A stretch of 64,000 nucleotides of DNA, taken from the NCBI GenBank assembly GCA_947259075.1, contig CAMYKQ010000028.1, positions 1 to 64,000 on the forward strand, in the 5' to 3' direction. Within the stretch, counting starts at the first letter, position 1; every line of letters starts with the position of its first letter. Made by a program: the position numbers and the translations under genes. Below the pieces are notes generated by a model. The model made no database searches. It worked only from the letters and a program-made list of their open reading frames with translations, and was not told where the DNA came from. This DNA is from an uncultured Gammaproteobacteria bacterium. GTDB lineage: Bacteria > Pseudomonadota > Gammaproteobacteria > DRLM01. This document shows positions 8,916 to 23,648 of the stretch, piece by piece.

Positions 8916-10822
8916 CAAAAATACCAATGCCAAGCCAGCTCGGCGCTGGCGCGTTCGGCGCCGCGCTCGCGCAGGCTGCTCAAATTCAGGCGTATGGCAT
9001 GACGACGGCTGAGGCTAACGCTCTGTTCCAAACGGAACTCACGCTCGGTGTGCTCATCGCCAAAACGATAATCTTGCAAGCGCGCATGCAGATTTATTTT
9101 CCAAGCCGGTAGCGGGCGGACGAACACGCCGAGACTGGGGCCCAGACCCAAGGCATAATCGCCGTCCAGCCGTGCGCCCACATCCAAAGTAGCCTCGACG
9201 AAGCCGTAGACCACCGCGCCGTCCCAGCCGCCCCAAGCCAGTCCGGCGCCGCCGTTGGTGCGGAATACCGCGGCGCGTTCATCGTCGCGCAATCGCGTCC
9301 GTGCAATACCGGTGTTGATCTTCCACGACACCGGTTTGAAAAAATCATCGCGCGGCGCCAGCGAATAGATGTCCACTAGGGCCAATTTTTCCAGCGCCAC
9401 ACGGCCGCTGTTTTGATAATGACGCAGATGGATGTCCATGAAATTAATTTGCGCACCTTCGGTATAGCCGCCAGCGGGATCGAGCAAATCATTATAGGCG
9501 GGACGCAGGGCCAGACTTTGAAAATCACGGCCGTGCTCGCGCCCCAGACCCAACGCCAGCCGCCGTGTCGGATGGCCTTGATCGGGACGTGGCGTCGGCA
9601 CGGGCGGCTCACTGCCCTCCTCCCCCGCTGATATATGGCTGCGGGCGAGCAACAACTCGCGTGAGCGGCGCGCGGCGGCGGCGTGATCGCGCAAGCCTTC
9701 GCTGGCCTCATAACGCAGCAAGGCGTAGGCACCTTCCAGCAATAAGGGCTGCCGCACCGCGGACACGTCTGCCAAGACCGTGCGCGGCGGCGCATCCGTC
9801 AACAAAGCATGGAGCAGTTCGCGCTCGTGAAGGCTCAATTCCGCCAAGCGTGCGCGCAAGCGCGTGTTATTCGCTGGACGGTAAACGACCTCCGTCAGCA
9901 TATCCTGCTGTTCCGCCAAGCTTCGCACGGTGTCCACCGGAATCACCCAGCCGCGGAAACGATCGGTCAAATGCAAGCTGGGCCGCGCCACTTCAAATAA
10001 AGAGAGCAAGTGATAAGCGCAGTTCTCATCAAAGAAGTAATAATCGAAACGGGTGGGACCCAGTTCCCAGGCATGCATCAGCAGCCGGTCGATCTCTTCC
10101 TGGGTGAAATTGAGGCGGTATTCCCATATGTCCCGGTTCTCCATATCGCTGTACTCCTTCACCTTGACGTAATAAGGCGACAGGGAAAACACACCGGGGT
10201 AAGCGCCGATCAAACTTTTGAAGGTGAACAACACGCCATTATCGCCATCCGGCCCCACGGCGTAATTGATGGCATAGGCCAGCAGGCGGGTACGTTCGTC
10301 TTGGTCGGCGCCATCCACGCGCAACAAGGTGTGGCCGAACATCGACGAGGGGTTGTTGATATAGGCCGAGGGAAACACTAAGGTGAGTGACCGCGCATTG
10401 AGGGCATCACGCCAGGCGTGAAAGCGCGGACAAGGCTGCGGCGGCAAGCGGTGCGGATCGAAGTTTAAAACCTCACGCAGCCACTGATAACGCGCGATAA
10501 ATTTACACTGCGCGTGTTGCAGACTATCAGTCTCGACCAGCGGCGGCGCGAAAAAAGCTTTCAGACTGGCTTCCAATTCCGCGGCCGGATCGGTCTTGCC
10601 CGCGGCGGCGAGATAAAAAGCGGGGTCATCCGCTTGGCCGGTGACGCCGGGGAAGATGAGATTGTCGCGGTAATGCATGAGCGCGCGCCACTGGCGCGTC
10701 TCGGCCAAACCCCCTGCACGCGCCTGTGCCGTGAGCGTTTGCAGATAATCAGCGTCAGCGCTAAAAACCGGCGAAGACGCCAATAATCCGAACAATGCCA
10801 AAAAAATAATTAGACGCGACAT
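8915..10822 (-). CDS. DUF4105 (Lnb N-terminal periplasmic domain) protein
   Basis: 635 aa from the ATG at 10822 (a TTG at 10840 is the alternative). It has a signal peptide ending ...SSPVFSADA, so the product is exported. The central part carries the hallmark segment SSMFGHTLLRVD and the later DENCAYHLLSLFE, which recur in DUF4105 proteins with a papain-like (NlpC/P60-like) His/Cys core. The C-terminal 200 residues have beta-strand periodicity and could form a barrel. It is coupled to the downstream lipoprotein hydrolase by a TGATG overlap. The biochemical role of the family is not established; an envelope amide or ester hydrolase is an inference. Confidence 0.8.
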   Translation of the reverse strand: MSRLIIFLALFGLLASSPVFSADADYLQTLTAQARAGGLAETRQWRALMHYRDNLIFPGVTGQADDPAFYLAAAGKTDPAAELEASLKAFFAPPLVETDSLQHAQCKFIARYQWLREVLNFDPHRLPPQPCPRFHAWRDALNARSLTLVFPSAYINNPSSMFGHTLLRVDGADQDERTRLLAYAINYAVGPDGDNGVLFTFKSLIGAYPGVFSLSPYYVKVKEYSDMENRDIWEYRLNFTQEEIDRLLMHAWELGPTRFDYYFFDENCAYHLLSLFEVARPSLHLTDRFRGWVIPVDTVRSLAEQQDMLTEVVYRPANNTRLRARLAELSLHERELLHALLTDAPPRTVLADVSAVRQPLLLEGAYALLRYEASEGLRDHAAAARRSRELLLARSHISAGEEGSEPPVPTPRPDQGHPTRRLALGLGREHGRDFQSLALRPAYNDLLDPAGGYTEGAQINFMDIHLRHYQNSGRVALEKLALVDIYSLAPRDDFFKPVSWKINTGIARTRLRDDERAAVFRTNGGAGLAWGGWDGAVVYGFVEATLDVGARLDGDYALGLGPSLGVFVRPLPAWKINLHARLQDYRFGDEHTEREFRLEQSVSLSRRHAIRLNLSSLRERGAERASAELAWHWYF

Positions 10823-10840
10823 GCGATAAACGCGATTCAA

Positions 10841-10875
10841 AAATAAGGCACCCAGCGCGCCGCGCTGGGTGCCTT
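10841..10875 (-). terminator. Rho-independent terminator of the DUF3015 gene
   Basis: A near-perfect palindrome, AAGGCACCCAGCGCG and its complement (10845-10875), is followed on the minus strand by TTATTTTTG. It sits 18 bp after the DUF3015 stop and just before the DUF4105 start codons, separating the two transcripts. Confidence 0.88.
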
Positions 10876-10893
10876 GGATGGATGAGAAATTAA

Positions 10894-11385
10894 TTAAACG
10901 AGACGGGCGTATTGCGCCAACTCAGCCTCTTGCGCCAAGACACGATTCAAGCCAGCGATGACGTCTTGGGTATTGGCGCGCTCGGAAGAAATGATCTCGG
11001 AAAAATGCGCCTTGGTGGCCGCGAAGAAGGCGGCCTTGTGCGCACCGTCGACGCCAATGAGGTTGGCCAGGGATTCCAAGGTTTCACCTTGACCCACCGC
11101 CATATCGTAGGCGAGTTTGTCGAGGTTGGTATCGAGGAACATGCTGACCTTCATCGGGTTGGCCACCACGCCGTCTTCGGAACAGCCCAAGGTGCCGGAA
11201 GTAATGCCGAAGGTCTGGTTACCCAGCGTGCCATTGGTGGTCACCGCCAGCACCTGCGGCGCAACGCCGGATTGACCTTCGAAGATGATGGTGCCGACAC
11301 CGCAACCAACATTGTTCGGCGCCGCCATGGCGGCGCTGATGGAGGATAGACTCAATACGGCTGCTAATGCGATTCTGTTTTTCAT
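10894..11385 (-). CDS. DUF3015 family exported protein
   Basis: 163 aa. The signal peptide runs MKNRIALAAVLSLSSISAAMA with cleavage before APNNVGCG. The start at 11385 is chosen because AAGGA lies 8 bases upstream and the signal begins there. An upstream in-frame start at 11436 would add non-signal residues. The mature protein has two cysteines (NNVGCG, LGCSED) that may form a disulfide. DUF3015 proteins are periplasmic and of unknown function. It is monocistronic, with its own terminator. Confidence 0.85.
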   Translation of the reverse strand: MKNRIALAAVLSLSSISAAMAAPNNVGCGVGTIIFEGQSGVAPQVLAVTTNGTLGNQTFGITSGTLGCSEDGVVANPMKVSMFLDTNLDKLAYDMAVGQGETLESLANLIGVDGAHKAAFFAATKAHFSEIISSERANTQDVIAGLNRVLAQEAELAQYARLV

Positions 11386-11454
11386 GGTCGTCCTTTTCTC
11401 TCTATGGATGAAAAATGAATGATGGAGTATATGCATCTGCTATACGCCCCACCT

Positions 11455-11483
11455 TTCTTAAATCCATAGCGCATCTTTGTCAA
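11455..11483 (-). promoter_or_regulatory. Possible sigma-70 promoter of the DUF3015 gene
   Basis: On the minus strand a perfect TTGACA (rc of 11478-11483) lies 17 bp from a weak -10 (TAAGAA, rc of 11455-11460), about 70 bp before the start codon. The -10 is poor, so this is tentative. Confidence 0.35.
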
Positions 11484-11699
11484 GCTCAGCGCGAGATTAG
11501 CGGCATCCGTTCGGTGATAGCACGGGCGTGAAAAACAACCCGCCTCAAAATCGCTCGGGCCTAGGCGGCTTATTCTTGACTCAAGCAATCCCCCGCGGCA
11601 CGGCGGGGCAGACGAAGCGAGACCGGGGAATCCGGCGCCGGCACCGGTCGCGGTATAGTATTGGTGTTTTAAATATAAAAATAGGGACCAGCGGCGAAC

Positions 11700-13391
<1,692 letters not shown>

Positions 13392-13415
13392 CTACGCGGC
13401 GCCAACCCTGCTGCA

Positions 13416-14912
<1,497 letters not shown>

Positions 14913-14914
14913 CG

Positions 14915-15829
14915 TTATTCCCCCGCCTTCTTCACCGCATGACCGCCGAAGGCGTTGCGCATCATCGACAATAAGCGATAGGGATAGCCTTCCTTGTCTT
15001 GACTGGCGAAACGCATCTGCAAGGCCAGGGTCAGCACCGGCGCCGGCACGCCTTGGGCGATGGACTCCTCCACCGTCCAGCGGCCCTCGCCGGAATCGGC
15101 CACATAGGGCGCGATGCCCTCGAGTTTCTGATCGTTCTTGAGCGCCTCGGCGGACAGATCCAGCAACCAGCTGCGCACCACCGAGCTGTGGCGCCACAAC
15201 TCCGCGATCTGCGCCAGATCGAGATTGAATGCCTCCTTGCCGCGCAGCAAGGCGAAGCCCTCGGCGAAGGCCTGCATCATGCCGTACTCGATGCCGTTGT
15301 GGATCATCTTGGTGAAGTGGCCCGCGCCCACCGGCCCGACATGGGCCCAGCCGCGATCGGCGGCGGGGGCCAGCACTTTTAGCGCGGGAATGACATGCGC
15401 CACCACCTCCGGCGCGCCGCCCACCATCAGGCAGTAGCCGTTGGCCAAACCCCAGACACCGCCGGAGGTGCCGGCATCCATGAAGCCGATGTCGTGCTGC
15501 GCGCACAAGGCGCCGCGGCGTTCGCCGTCGTGAAAGTTGGAGTTGCCGCCATCGACGATGACATCGCCCGGGGCCAGCATGGGAATCAATTCGTGAATGG
15601 CCTGCTCCGTGGCCTCACCGGCGGGGAGCATCAGCCACACCACCCGCGGCGCCGTCAGCTTGCTCACCACGTCCGCCAAGGACGCGGCGGGGATCAAACC
15701 GTCTTCCGCGGCAAGCGTGTTGACGATCTCCGGTGAGCGATTGTAGCCCACCACCTCGATGCCGCCGCGGCACAAGCGCCGCGCCATATTGCCACCCATC
15801 TTCCCTAAGCCTACCATTGCCATGCGCAT
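14915..15829 (-). CDS. gnd: 6-phosphogluconate dehydrogenase, decarboxylating (short form)
   Basis: 304 aa, the short type (YqeC/GntZ-like) rather than the roughly 470-aa E. coli Gnd. It oxidatively decarboxylates 6-phosphogluconate to ribulose-5-phosphate. Motifs are the N-terminal dinucleotide fold [13 protein letters not shown], the substrate segment [10 protein letters not shown] and [19 protein letters not shown]. The start at 15829 is set by the fold's first strand and by AAGGA about 8 bases upstream. The frame extends to 15931 without homology. Short-form enzymes often prefer NAD+; cofactor use here is inferred. Confidence 0.94.
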   Translation of the reverse strand: MRMAMVGLGKMGGNMARRLCRGGIEVVGYNRSPEIVNTLAAEDGLIPAASLADVVSKLTAPRVVWLMLPAGEATEQAIHELIPMLAPGDVIVDGGNSNFHDGERRGALCAQHDIGFMDAGTSGGVWGLANGYCLMVGGAPEVVAHVIPALKVLAPAADRGWAHVGPVGAGHFTKMIHNGIEYGMMQAFAEGFALLRGKEAFNLDLAQIAELWRHSSVVRSWLLDLSAEALKNDQKLEGIAPYVADSGEGRWTVEESIAQGVPAPVLTLALQMRFASQDKEGYPYRLLSMMRNAFGGHAVKKAGE

Positions 15830-16024
15830 AAAAATCCTTTCTCCTTGCGTCGTGCGCCACGCTTCGCGGCGCGTCCGGGTCTCCACTATATCGCCACTAG
15901 GGCACAGCACCTTTAATCCGTAGCTTAGCACCCTGCTTTACGCTAATTCTCTATGCTAAGGTAACAAGCATCTGATACTAATGTTAGGCCTTATATCACG
16001 CCTCCGCTGCTAGGAAAGGACCCC

Positions 16025-17518
16025 GTGGCCAAACCCGCACCGCGCCCCGCGAAAAAACTCAAAATTCTCTTTGCCGCCAGTGAGGCCCACCCGCTGATAA
16101 AAACCGGCGGCCTCGGTGACGTCGCGGGCGCCTTGCCCGCCGCGCTCCATAATTTAAGGCAAGACGTGCGCCTGATCCTCCCCGCCTATCGCGCGGCCAT
16201 GCTTGGCATCGGCAATCTAAAGATAGTGAGTCTGAGCCTGCAGACTGATCCGTATCCGCTACGGCTGCTGGAAGGCAAACTGCCCGGCAGCGGCGTGCGC
16301 GTGTGGCTGGTGGATGCGCCGCACTACTTCGACCGCGACGGCAACCCCTACACCGGCGCCGACGGCCATGACTGGCCCGACAATGCCGCGCGCTTCGCCA
16401 CCTTCGCCCGTGCCGTCAGCGCGGTGGCGCTCGATCAGGCCGGCCTGCGCTGGCGGCCCGATGTGGTGCATTGCAACGATTGGCAGACCGGCTTGGTGCC
16501 GGCCCTGCTGTCTTTGGAGCCCGCCCGCCCCGCCACGGTGTTCACCATTCACAATCTAGCCTATCAAGGCATCTTTCCCGCGGCGGATTACCGCAGCCTC
16601 GGTCTGCCGCCGCAACTATGGGCGATGGACGGCCTGGAATTTTATGGCCAGGCCTCCTATATCAAAGGTGGCCTCAATTACGCGGACATGCTCAACACCG
16701 TCAGCCCGACGTACGCCGAAGAGATCCGCACCCCCGCCTTCGGCTGCCAATTGGACGGGCTGTTGCGCGCCCGCGCCGCGCGCTTGACCGGCATCCTCAA
16801 CGGCGCGGACTACGCCGAGTGGGACCCCGCCACCGACCCCCACTTGCCGCAGCACTACAGCGCGAACGCCTTGCAAGGCAAGGCCGCCAATAAATCCGCG
16901 CTGCAACAGGAATTGGGCCTGCCCCGCGCCGCCGAGGTGCCGCTCATCGGTTTCGTCGGCCGGCTGGTGGAACAGAAAGGCGTGGATTTGCTCTTGACCA
17001 TCCTGCCGCAACTGCTGCAACAGGAGGTGCAAGTGGTCATCCTCGGCAGCGGCAACAAGGCCTTCGAAACCGCATTAGCCGCCCTGGCCGTCCATTACCC
17101 GCAACGCTGCCACGTCAAGATCGGTTTCAGTGAAGCGCTCGCCCATCGCATCGAGGCCGGGGCCGATTTATTTTTAATGCCCTCACGTTACGAGCCCTGT
17201 GGCTTGAATCAAATCTACAGCCTGCGTTACGGCACGCTGCCGTTAGTGCGGCGCACCGGCGGCCTGGCCGACACCGTGCAAGATTGGAGTGAAGGCACGG
17301 ACCGCGCCACCGGCTTCGTCTTCGACGAGGCCACGCCCCGCGCCCTGCTCGACACCCTGCTGCGCGCCCTCAAACTCTACGGCAGCGACCGGCGCGGCTG
17401 GCGCCGGGTCATGGCCAACGCCATGGCCCGCGACTACAGCTGGCAGCAAAGCGCCAAGGCCTATCTCGAACTTTACCGGCTCGCCATCACGCACGCGGGG
17501 GCAGGCAAAGCGCCATAA
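16025..17518 (+). CDS. glgA: Glycogen synthase (ADP-glucose type)
   Basis: 497 aa GT5 enzyme transferring glucose from ADP-glucose to growing alpha-1,4-glucan. The ADP-glucose-binding motif KTGGLGDVAGALP is near residue 28. The C-terminal GT-B domain has GFVGRLVEQKGVDLL and the catalytic region MPSRYEPCGLNQ. The start is GTG, preceded by AGGAAAGGA. It diverges from gnd-zwf-pgi and is followed by ppc. No glgB/glgC/glgP lies in the window, so the glycogen genes are dispersed. Confidence 0.96.
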   Translation: MAKPAPRPAKKLKILFAASEAHPLIKTGGLGDVAGALPAALHNLRQDVRLILPAYRAAMLGIGNLKIVSLSLQTDPYPLRLLEGKLPGSGVRVWLVDAPHYFDRDGNPYTGADGHDWPDNAARFATFARAVSAVALDQAGLRWRPDVVHCNDWQTGLVPALLSLEPARPATVFTIHNLAYQGIFPAADYRSLGLPPQLWAMDGLEFYGQASYIKGGLNYADMLNTVSPTYAEEIRTPAFGCQLDGLLRARAARLTGILNGADYAEWDPATDPHLPQHYSANALQGKAANKSALQQELGLPRAAEVPLIGFVGRLVEQKGVDLLLTILPQLLQQEVQVVILGSGNKAFETALAALAVHYPQRCHVKIGFSEALAHRIEAGADLFLMPSRYEPCGLNQIYSLRYGTLPLVRRTGGLADTVQDWSEGTDRATGFVFDEATPRALLDTLLRALKLYGSDRRGWRRVMANAMARDYSWQQSAKAYLELYRLAITHAGAGKAP

Positions 17519-17523
17519 ACCGG

Positions 17524-17529
17524 TATAAT
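17524..17529 (+). promoter_or_regulatory. Candidate -10 box for ppc
   Basis: A perfect TATAAT lies 5 bp after the glgA stop and 80 bp before the ppc start. No good TTGACA is seen 17 bp upstream, so the promoter is plausible but incomplete. Confidence 0.4.
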
Positions 17530-17608
17530 GGCCGCCCTTGCGCCCCCGCCGGCCTAGCCGCGCGGCGGTGTGTCCACACCCATCTAACGACAAAGTCAGT
17601 GAAGAGAT

Positions 17609-20395
<2,787 letters not shown>

Positions 20396-20418
20396 GTTAG
20401 CGCTACAAGTCAAAGACC

Positions 20419-20447
20419 CGGGCCGGAAGTCTCAGATTTCCGGCCCG
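20419..20447 (+). terminator. Hairpin after ppc
   Basis: CGGGCCGGAA and its complement TTCCGGCCCG (20438-20447) form a 10-bp stem 24 bp after the ppc stop. No immediate T-run follows, so it may be a weak or factor-assisted terminator. Confidence 0.6.
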
Positions 20448-20514
20448 CTGGTCATAAAAACGCAACATAACTGTCGTAGAGTGATTGAGTTTGAAATCGC
20501 GCGGCGGACCGCTC

Positions 20515-21177
20515 ATGTCGTATAAACGCTATTTCGCCGAACTCATCGGCACTTTTATTTTGGTCTTCGCCGGTACCGCCGCCATCGTGGTCAACGACAT
20601 CAGCGGCGGCGCCATCACCCATGTCGGCATCGCCCTGGTGTTCGGCTTGGTGGTCGCCGCGCTCATTTACACCCTGGGCGACATCTCCGGCGCCCATCTC
20701 AATCCGGCGGTGAGCATCGGCTTCTGGGCCGCGGGCCGCCTGCACGCCCGCGAACTGCCGCCCTATCTGTTCAGCCAGAGCGCCGGGGCGCTGCTGGCCA
20801 GTCTCGCGGTGAAGCTACTCTTCTTAAACGGGCACACCAGTCTCGGCGCCACCCTGCCCGCGGGCGGCGCGGGACAAAGCTTCGTGCTCGAAGTGATCCT
20901 CAGCTTCATCCTCATGCTCACCATCATCAACGTCGCCACCGGCGCCAAGGAAAAAGGCCTGATGGCCGGGGTGGCGGTGGGCGCGGTGGTGGGCTTGGAG
21001 GCCCTGTTCGCCGGGCCGATTTCCGGCGCCTCGATGAACCCGGCGCGCTCCTTGGGCCCGGCGCTGGTGAGCGGCCACCTCGATGCGCTTTGGATCTATT
21101 TGAGCGCGCCCTTGATCGGCGCTTGTTTGGCGATACCCTGTTGCCGTTGCCTGCGTGAGAAGGAGTGCTGTATATGA
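20515..21177 (+). CDS. MIP-family aquaporin/aquaglyceroporin
   Basis: 220 aa from the ATG at 20515 (an upstream in-frame start at 20485 adds 10 non-membrane residues). Six membrane helices are predictable, and both half-helix signatures are present: HLNPAVS in the first repeat and SMNPARS in the second. The C-terminus is cysteine-rich (PCCRCLREKECC), which is unusual and could bind metal or metalloid. It overlaps the next gene, an arsenate reductase, by ATGA. The pair resembles aquaporin-arsC resistance modules in which the channel lets arsenite flow out after arsenate reduction. The substrate is inferred from context. Confidence 0.9.
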   Translation: MSYKRYFAELIGTFILVFAGTAAIVVNDISGGAITHVGIALVFGLVVAALIYTLGDISGAHLNPAVSIGFWAAGRLHARELPPYLFSQSAGALLASLAVKLLFLNGHTSLGATLPAGGAGQSFVLEVILSFILMLTIINVATGAKEKGLMAGVAVGAVVGLEALFAGPISGASMNPARSLGPALVSGHLDALWIYLSAPLIGACLAIPCCRCLREKECCI

Positions 21178-21566
21178 AAAAAATTCTGTTCGTGTGCGTG
21201 GAAAATTCCTGCCGCAGCCAAATGGCCGAGGCCTTCGCCCGCATGCACGGCGCCGGGATGCTTGAAGCCTACAGCAGCGGCTCGCGGCCTTCGGGCAGAG
21301 TCAACGAGCGCGCGGTGCAATTCATGCGCGAGCGCGGCTATGATTTAAACCGGCACGGTTCCAAGGCACTCAGCGAAATTCCCACCGTGGAATACGACTA
21401 CGCCATCACCATGGGCTGCGGCGACGAGTGTCCTTTGGTGCGCGCCAGACAACGCGAGGACTGGGGCATCCCCGACCCCAAACACATGTCCGACGACGAC
21501 TTTCGCGCAACCCGCGACCTCATCGAAAAAAAGGTGCAAGCGTTGATCGCTCAATTGCGGGCTTGA
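21174..21566 (+). CDS. arsC: Arsenate reductase / low-molecular-weight phosphatase family
   Basis: 130 aa. The LMW-PTP P-loop C-x5-R is C8-V-E-N-S-C-R14, and the general acid is D101 in IPDPKHM. Two more cysteines, C82 and C86 (GCGDEC), are placed like the redox relay cysteines of thioredoxin-coupled ArsC, which favours arsenate reduction over phosphotyrosine hydrolysis. AAGGAG lies upstream of the ATG, and the start overlaps the aquaporin stop. Together with that channel it would convert arsenate to exportable arsenite. No ArsR repressor is adjacent. Confidence 0.85.
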   Translation: MKKILFVCVENSCRSQMAEAFARMHGAGMLEAYSSGSRPSGRVNERAVQFMRERGYDLNRHGSKALSEIPTVEYDYAITMGCGDECPLVRARQREDWGIPDPKHMSDDDFRATRDLIEKKVQALIAQLRA

Positions 21567-21589
21567 GCCATCCGCGCGGACGCGAATAA

Positions 21590-21615
21590 AAAACGGCCCC
21601 GCACGGGGCCGTTTT
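21590..21615. terminator. Bidirectional rho-independent terminator
   Basis: AACGGCCCC and GGGGCCGTT (9-bp arms) are flanked by an A-run on the left and a T-run on the right. It lies between the convergent arsC and outer-membrane protein genes and can serve both. Confidence 0.9.
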
Positions 21616-21637
21616 CATCACTGCACTCAAGCGGCGT

Positions 21638-22222
21638 TTAGAAATTCACGCCCAGTTTGGCCAGGGCGCGGAAGTTGTCCAAACCCTCATCATTGACGCC
21701 CAGCGTTTTACCTTCGGTGACTTGATAGCGCGCTTCCACGCCGGCGAAGAACGCGCCGCGATAGTATTGCGCACCGGCGCCCACTTGCAGGGCGAACATA
21801 TCGGCGTCCGCACCCGCCTTGCTATCGGCCATCACATAGCCGAGACCGGGGCCGAAGCCCAGCGCCCAATTGGGCGTGAGGTCGATAGTGTAATGCGGAT
21901 TGAGTTCGAGGCTGCTCACCTCCAAACCGCCGTCGTCGTATTGGGTGTAACTGAGCTGCTGGCGCACGCGGTTAGTCGGCGGCTGCAAGAGAATGCAATT
22001 GAAGGCGAACTCCACGCCCACGGCCTCGGCGCTGCCGCCCTGCTTGGAATCGGGATCGAACACGCCGTAGATGACGGAGACGGTGGGCTTGAGTTCGAAA
22101 CCGGCGTCATTCAGCGGCAACAGGCGCCAGCCGCCCTCGCCCGCCGCGGCGGAACCGCCCGCCAAAAGGGCAGCCGCGGCCCCCAGCGCCAGTAGTTTAT
22201 TTTTGATTAAACGCGTTTTCAT
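21638..22222 (-). CDS. Outer-membrane protein, predicted beta-barrel
   Basis: 194 aa. The signal peptide is MKTRLIKNKLLALGAAAALLAGGSAAA. The ATG at 22222 is preceded by GGGGGT, while upstream in-frame starts to 22303 would bury the signal. The mature protein shows amphipathic strands (ELKPTVSVIYGVFD, LELNPHYTIDL, GFGPGLGYVMAD, AFFAGVEARYQV) and ends in phenylalanine, the usual C-terminal BAM signal. No family is recognised with certainty. A perfect palindrome sits 18-41 bp upstream of the start. Confidence 0.75.
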   Translation of the reverse strand: MKTRLIKNKLLALGAAAALLAGGSAAAGEGGWRLLPLNDAGFELKPTVSVIYGVFDPDSKQGGSAEAVGVEFAFNCILLQPPTNRVRQQLSYTQYDDGGLEVSSLELNPHYTIDLTPNWALGFGPGLGYVMADSKAGADADMFALQVGAGAQYYRGAFFAGVEARYQVTEGKTLGVNDEGLDNFRALAKLGVNF

Positions 22223-22239
22223 GGTACCCCCGCGATAAT

Positions 22240-22263
22240 TAATATTAGGAATACCTAATATTA
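22240..22263. promoter_or_regulatory. Perfect palindromic operator candidate
   Basis: TAATATTAGG and its exact complement CCTAATATTA are separated by 4 bases, upstream of the outer-membrane protein at 22222. It is AT-rich in a GC-rich genome and has the size of a dimeric repressor site. The regulator is unknown. Confidence 0.55.
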
Positions 22264-22313
22264 CACCTCGACGCATATACGTCAACGCAAGGCCCAGGGG
22301 CAATCAAGAAAAG

Positions 22314-22694
22314 TTACGCCACCTGCACCGGGATGGCGTTGCTGGTGCGCACTACGTGGTTGTGCTCGTCGAGATACACCAGGGTGGGTTTGAAATTGGC
22401 CAGCTCGTGCTGGTTGAGAATGGCGTAGGTACAGATAATCACCCGGTCGCCGGGTCCGGCCTTGTGGGCCGCGGCGCCGTTTACCGAGATGATGCCCGAA
22501 CCCGCTTCGGCGCGGATGGCATAGGTGGTGAAACGCTCGCCATTGGCCTTGTTGTAGATTTGAATCTGCTCGTACTCATGGATGCCCGCCAAGTCCAGCA
22601 AGGCGCCGTCGATGGCGCAGGAGCCCTCATATTCCAGCTCCGAGTGGGTGACCCGGGCGTGGTGAAGTTTGGATTTGAGCATCGTGTACTGCAT
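22314..22694 (-). CDS. panD: Aspartate 1-decarboxylase
   Basis: 126 aa from the ATG at 22694. It makes beta-alanine for pantothenate. It is a self-processing pyruvoyl enzyme, and cleavage falls between G24 and S25 in YEGSCAID, exactly at the E. coli position. ISVNGAAAH and the C-terminal AIPVQVA are conserved. The start is chosen so that the processing site is at 24/25; an upstream frame to 22748 has no homology. It is the last gene of the panB-panC-panD set. Confidence 0.96.
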   Translation of the reverse strand: MQYTMLKSKLHHARVTHSELEYEGSCAIDGALLDLAGIHEYEQIQIYNKANGERFTTYAIRAEAGSGIISVNGAAAHKAGPGDRVIICTYAILNQHELANFKPTLVYLDEHNHVVRTSNAIPVQVA

Positions 22695-22779
22695 AAACCG
22701 GCTATCCCTCAGCGGATGACGTCCGCGCCCGCCGCAACGGCGGCGCACGCACTAGCGTTCGACAAGTGATTATGGGGAT

Positions 22780-23640
22780 TTACTCTGGATTCTTCAATGT
22801 CACGGGCAAATTATCGATGAGCCGTGTTTGTCCGAGCCAGGCCGCCGCGAGGATTATCAACCGTGAATCAGCTGCTTGGGGTTCAGCAAGGTCATCGGCG
22901 CGGCGAATGCTGACATAATCCGGCCGCAGCCCGCCCTCCACCAGCATCTCACTCGCTTGCGCACAGAGCGCTTGATAATCCCGTTTGGCCGTCACCAACA
23001 CCTCCCCCGCCCAGCGCAGGGCACGGTAGAGGCCAGGCGCCCGCGCACGCTCCTCGGTGGAGAGGTAACCGTTACGCGAACTCAGGGCCAAACCATCGGG
23101 CTCGCGCACCGTGGGCAGACCGATGATCTCGATGGGCAGGCACAGATCCGCCACCATACGCCGCACCACTAAGAGCTGCTGATAATCCTTTTCACCGAAC
23201 ACCGCGACATGCGGCCGCACCGCGTTGAATAATTTGGCGACCACCGTGGCGACGCCAGCAAAGTGACCGGGCCGCGAAGCGCCGCATAAAATATCGGACA
23301 GTCCCGGCACCAGCACCTGGGTTGTATGTTCAGCCCCAAAGGGATAGAGCTCGCTCGCCTCGGGCGCGAACAAGAGATGCACCCCGCTCTCCGCCAGCTT
23401 GAGGCTGTCTTGTTTGAGGGTACGGGGATAGGTGCCGAAATCCTCACCCTCAGTGAACTGGGTGGGATTGACGAAGATGCTCACCACCACCCGGTCGGCG
23501 GCGCGGGCGGCGCGCTTGACCAAGTGCAAATGCCCCTCATGCAGATTACCCATGGTGGGCACGAAGGCGACACGCTCACGGCGGCCGCGCCACTGGTCCA
23601 CCGTGGCGCGCAATTGCGCGATGGTGTGTACGGTCTGCAT
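22780..23640 (-). CDS. panC: Pantothenate synthetase
   Basis: 286 aa. It joins pantoate and beta-alanine using ATP, through a pantoyl-adenylate. The nucleotidyltransferase HxGH motif is HEGH at residues 34-37, preceded by the PTMGNL segment. The KDYQQL and LSSRNGYL segments are also conserved. It lies 8 bp after panB and upstream of panD, so all three pantothenate steps are adjacent. Confidence 0.97.
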   Translation of the reverse strand: MQTVHTIAQLRATVDQWRGRRERVAFVPTMGNLHEGHLHLVKRAARAADRVVVSIFVNPTQFTEGEDFGTYPRTLKQDSLKLAESGVHLLFAPEASELYPFGAEHTTQVLVPGLSDILCGASRPGHFAGVATVVAKLFNAVRPHVAVFGEKDYQQLLVVRRMVADLCLPIEIIGLPTVREPDGLALSSRNGYLSTEERARAPGLYRALRWAGEVLVTAKRDYQALCAQASEMLVEGGLRPDYVSIRRADDLAEPQAADSRLIILAAAWLGQTRLIDNLPVTLKNPE

Positions 23641-23648
23641 CTTCTGTA

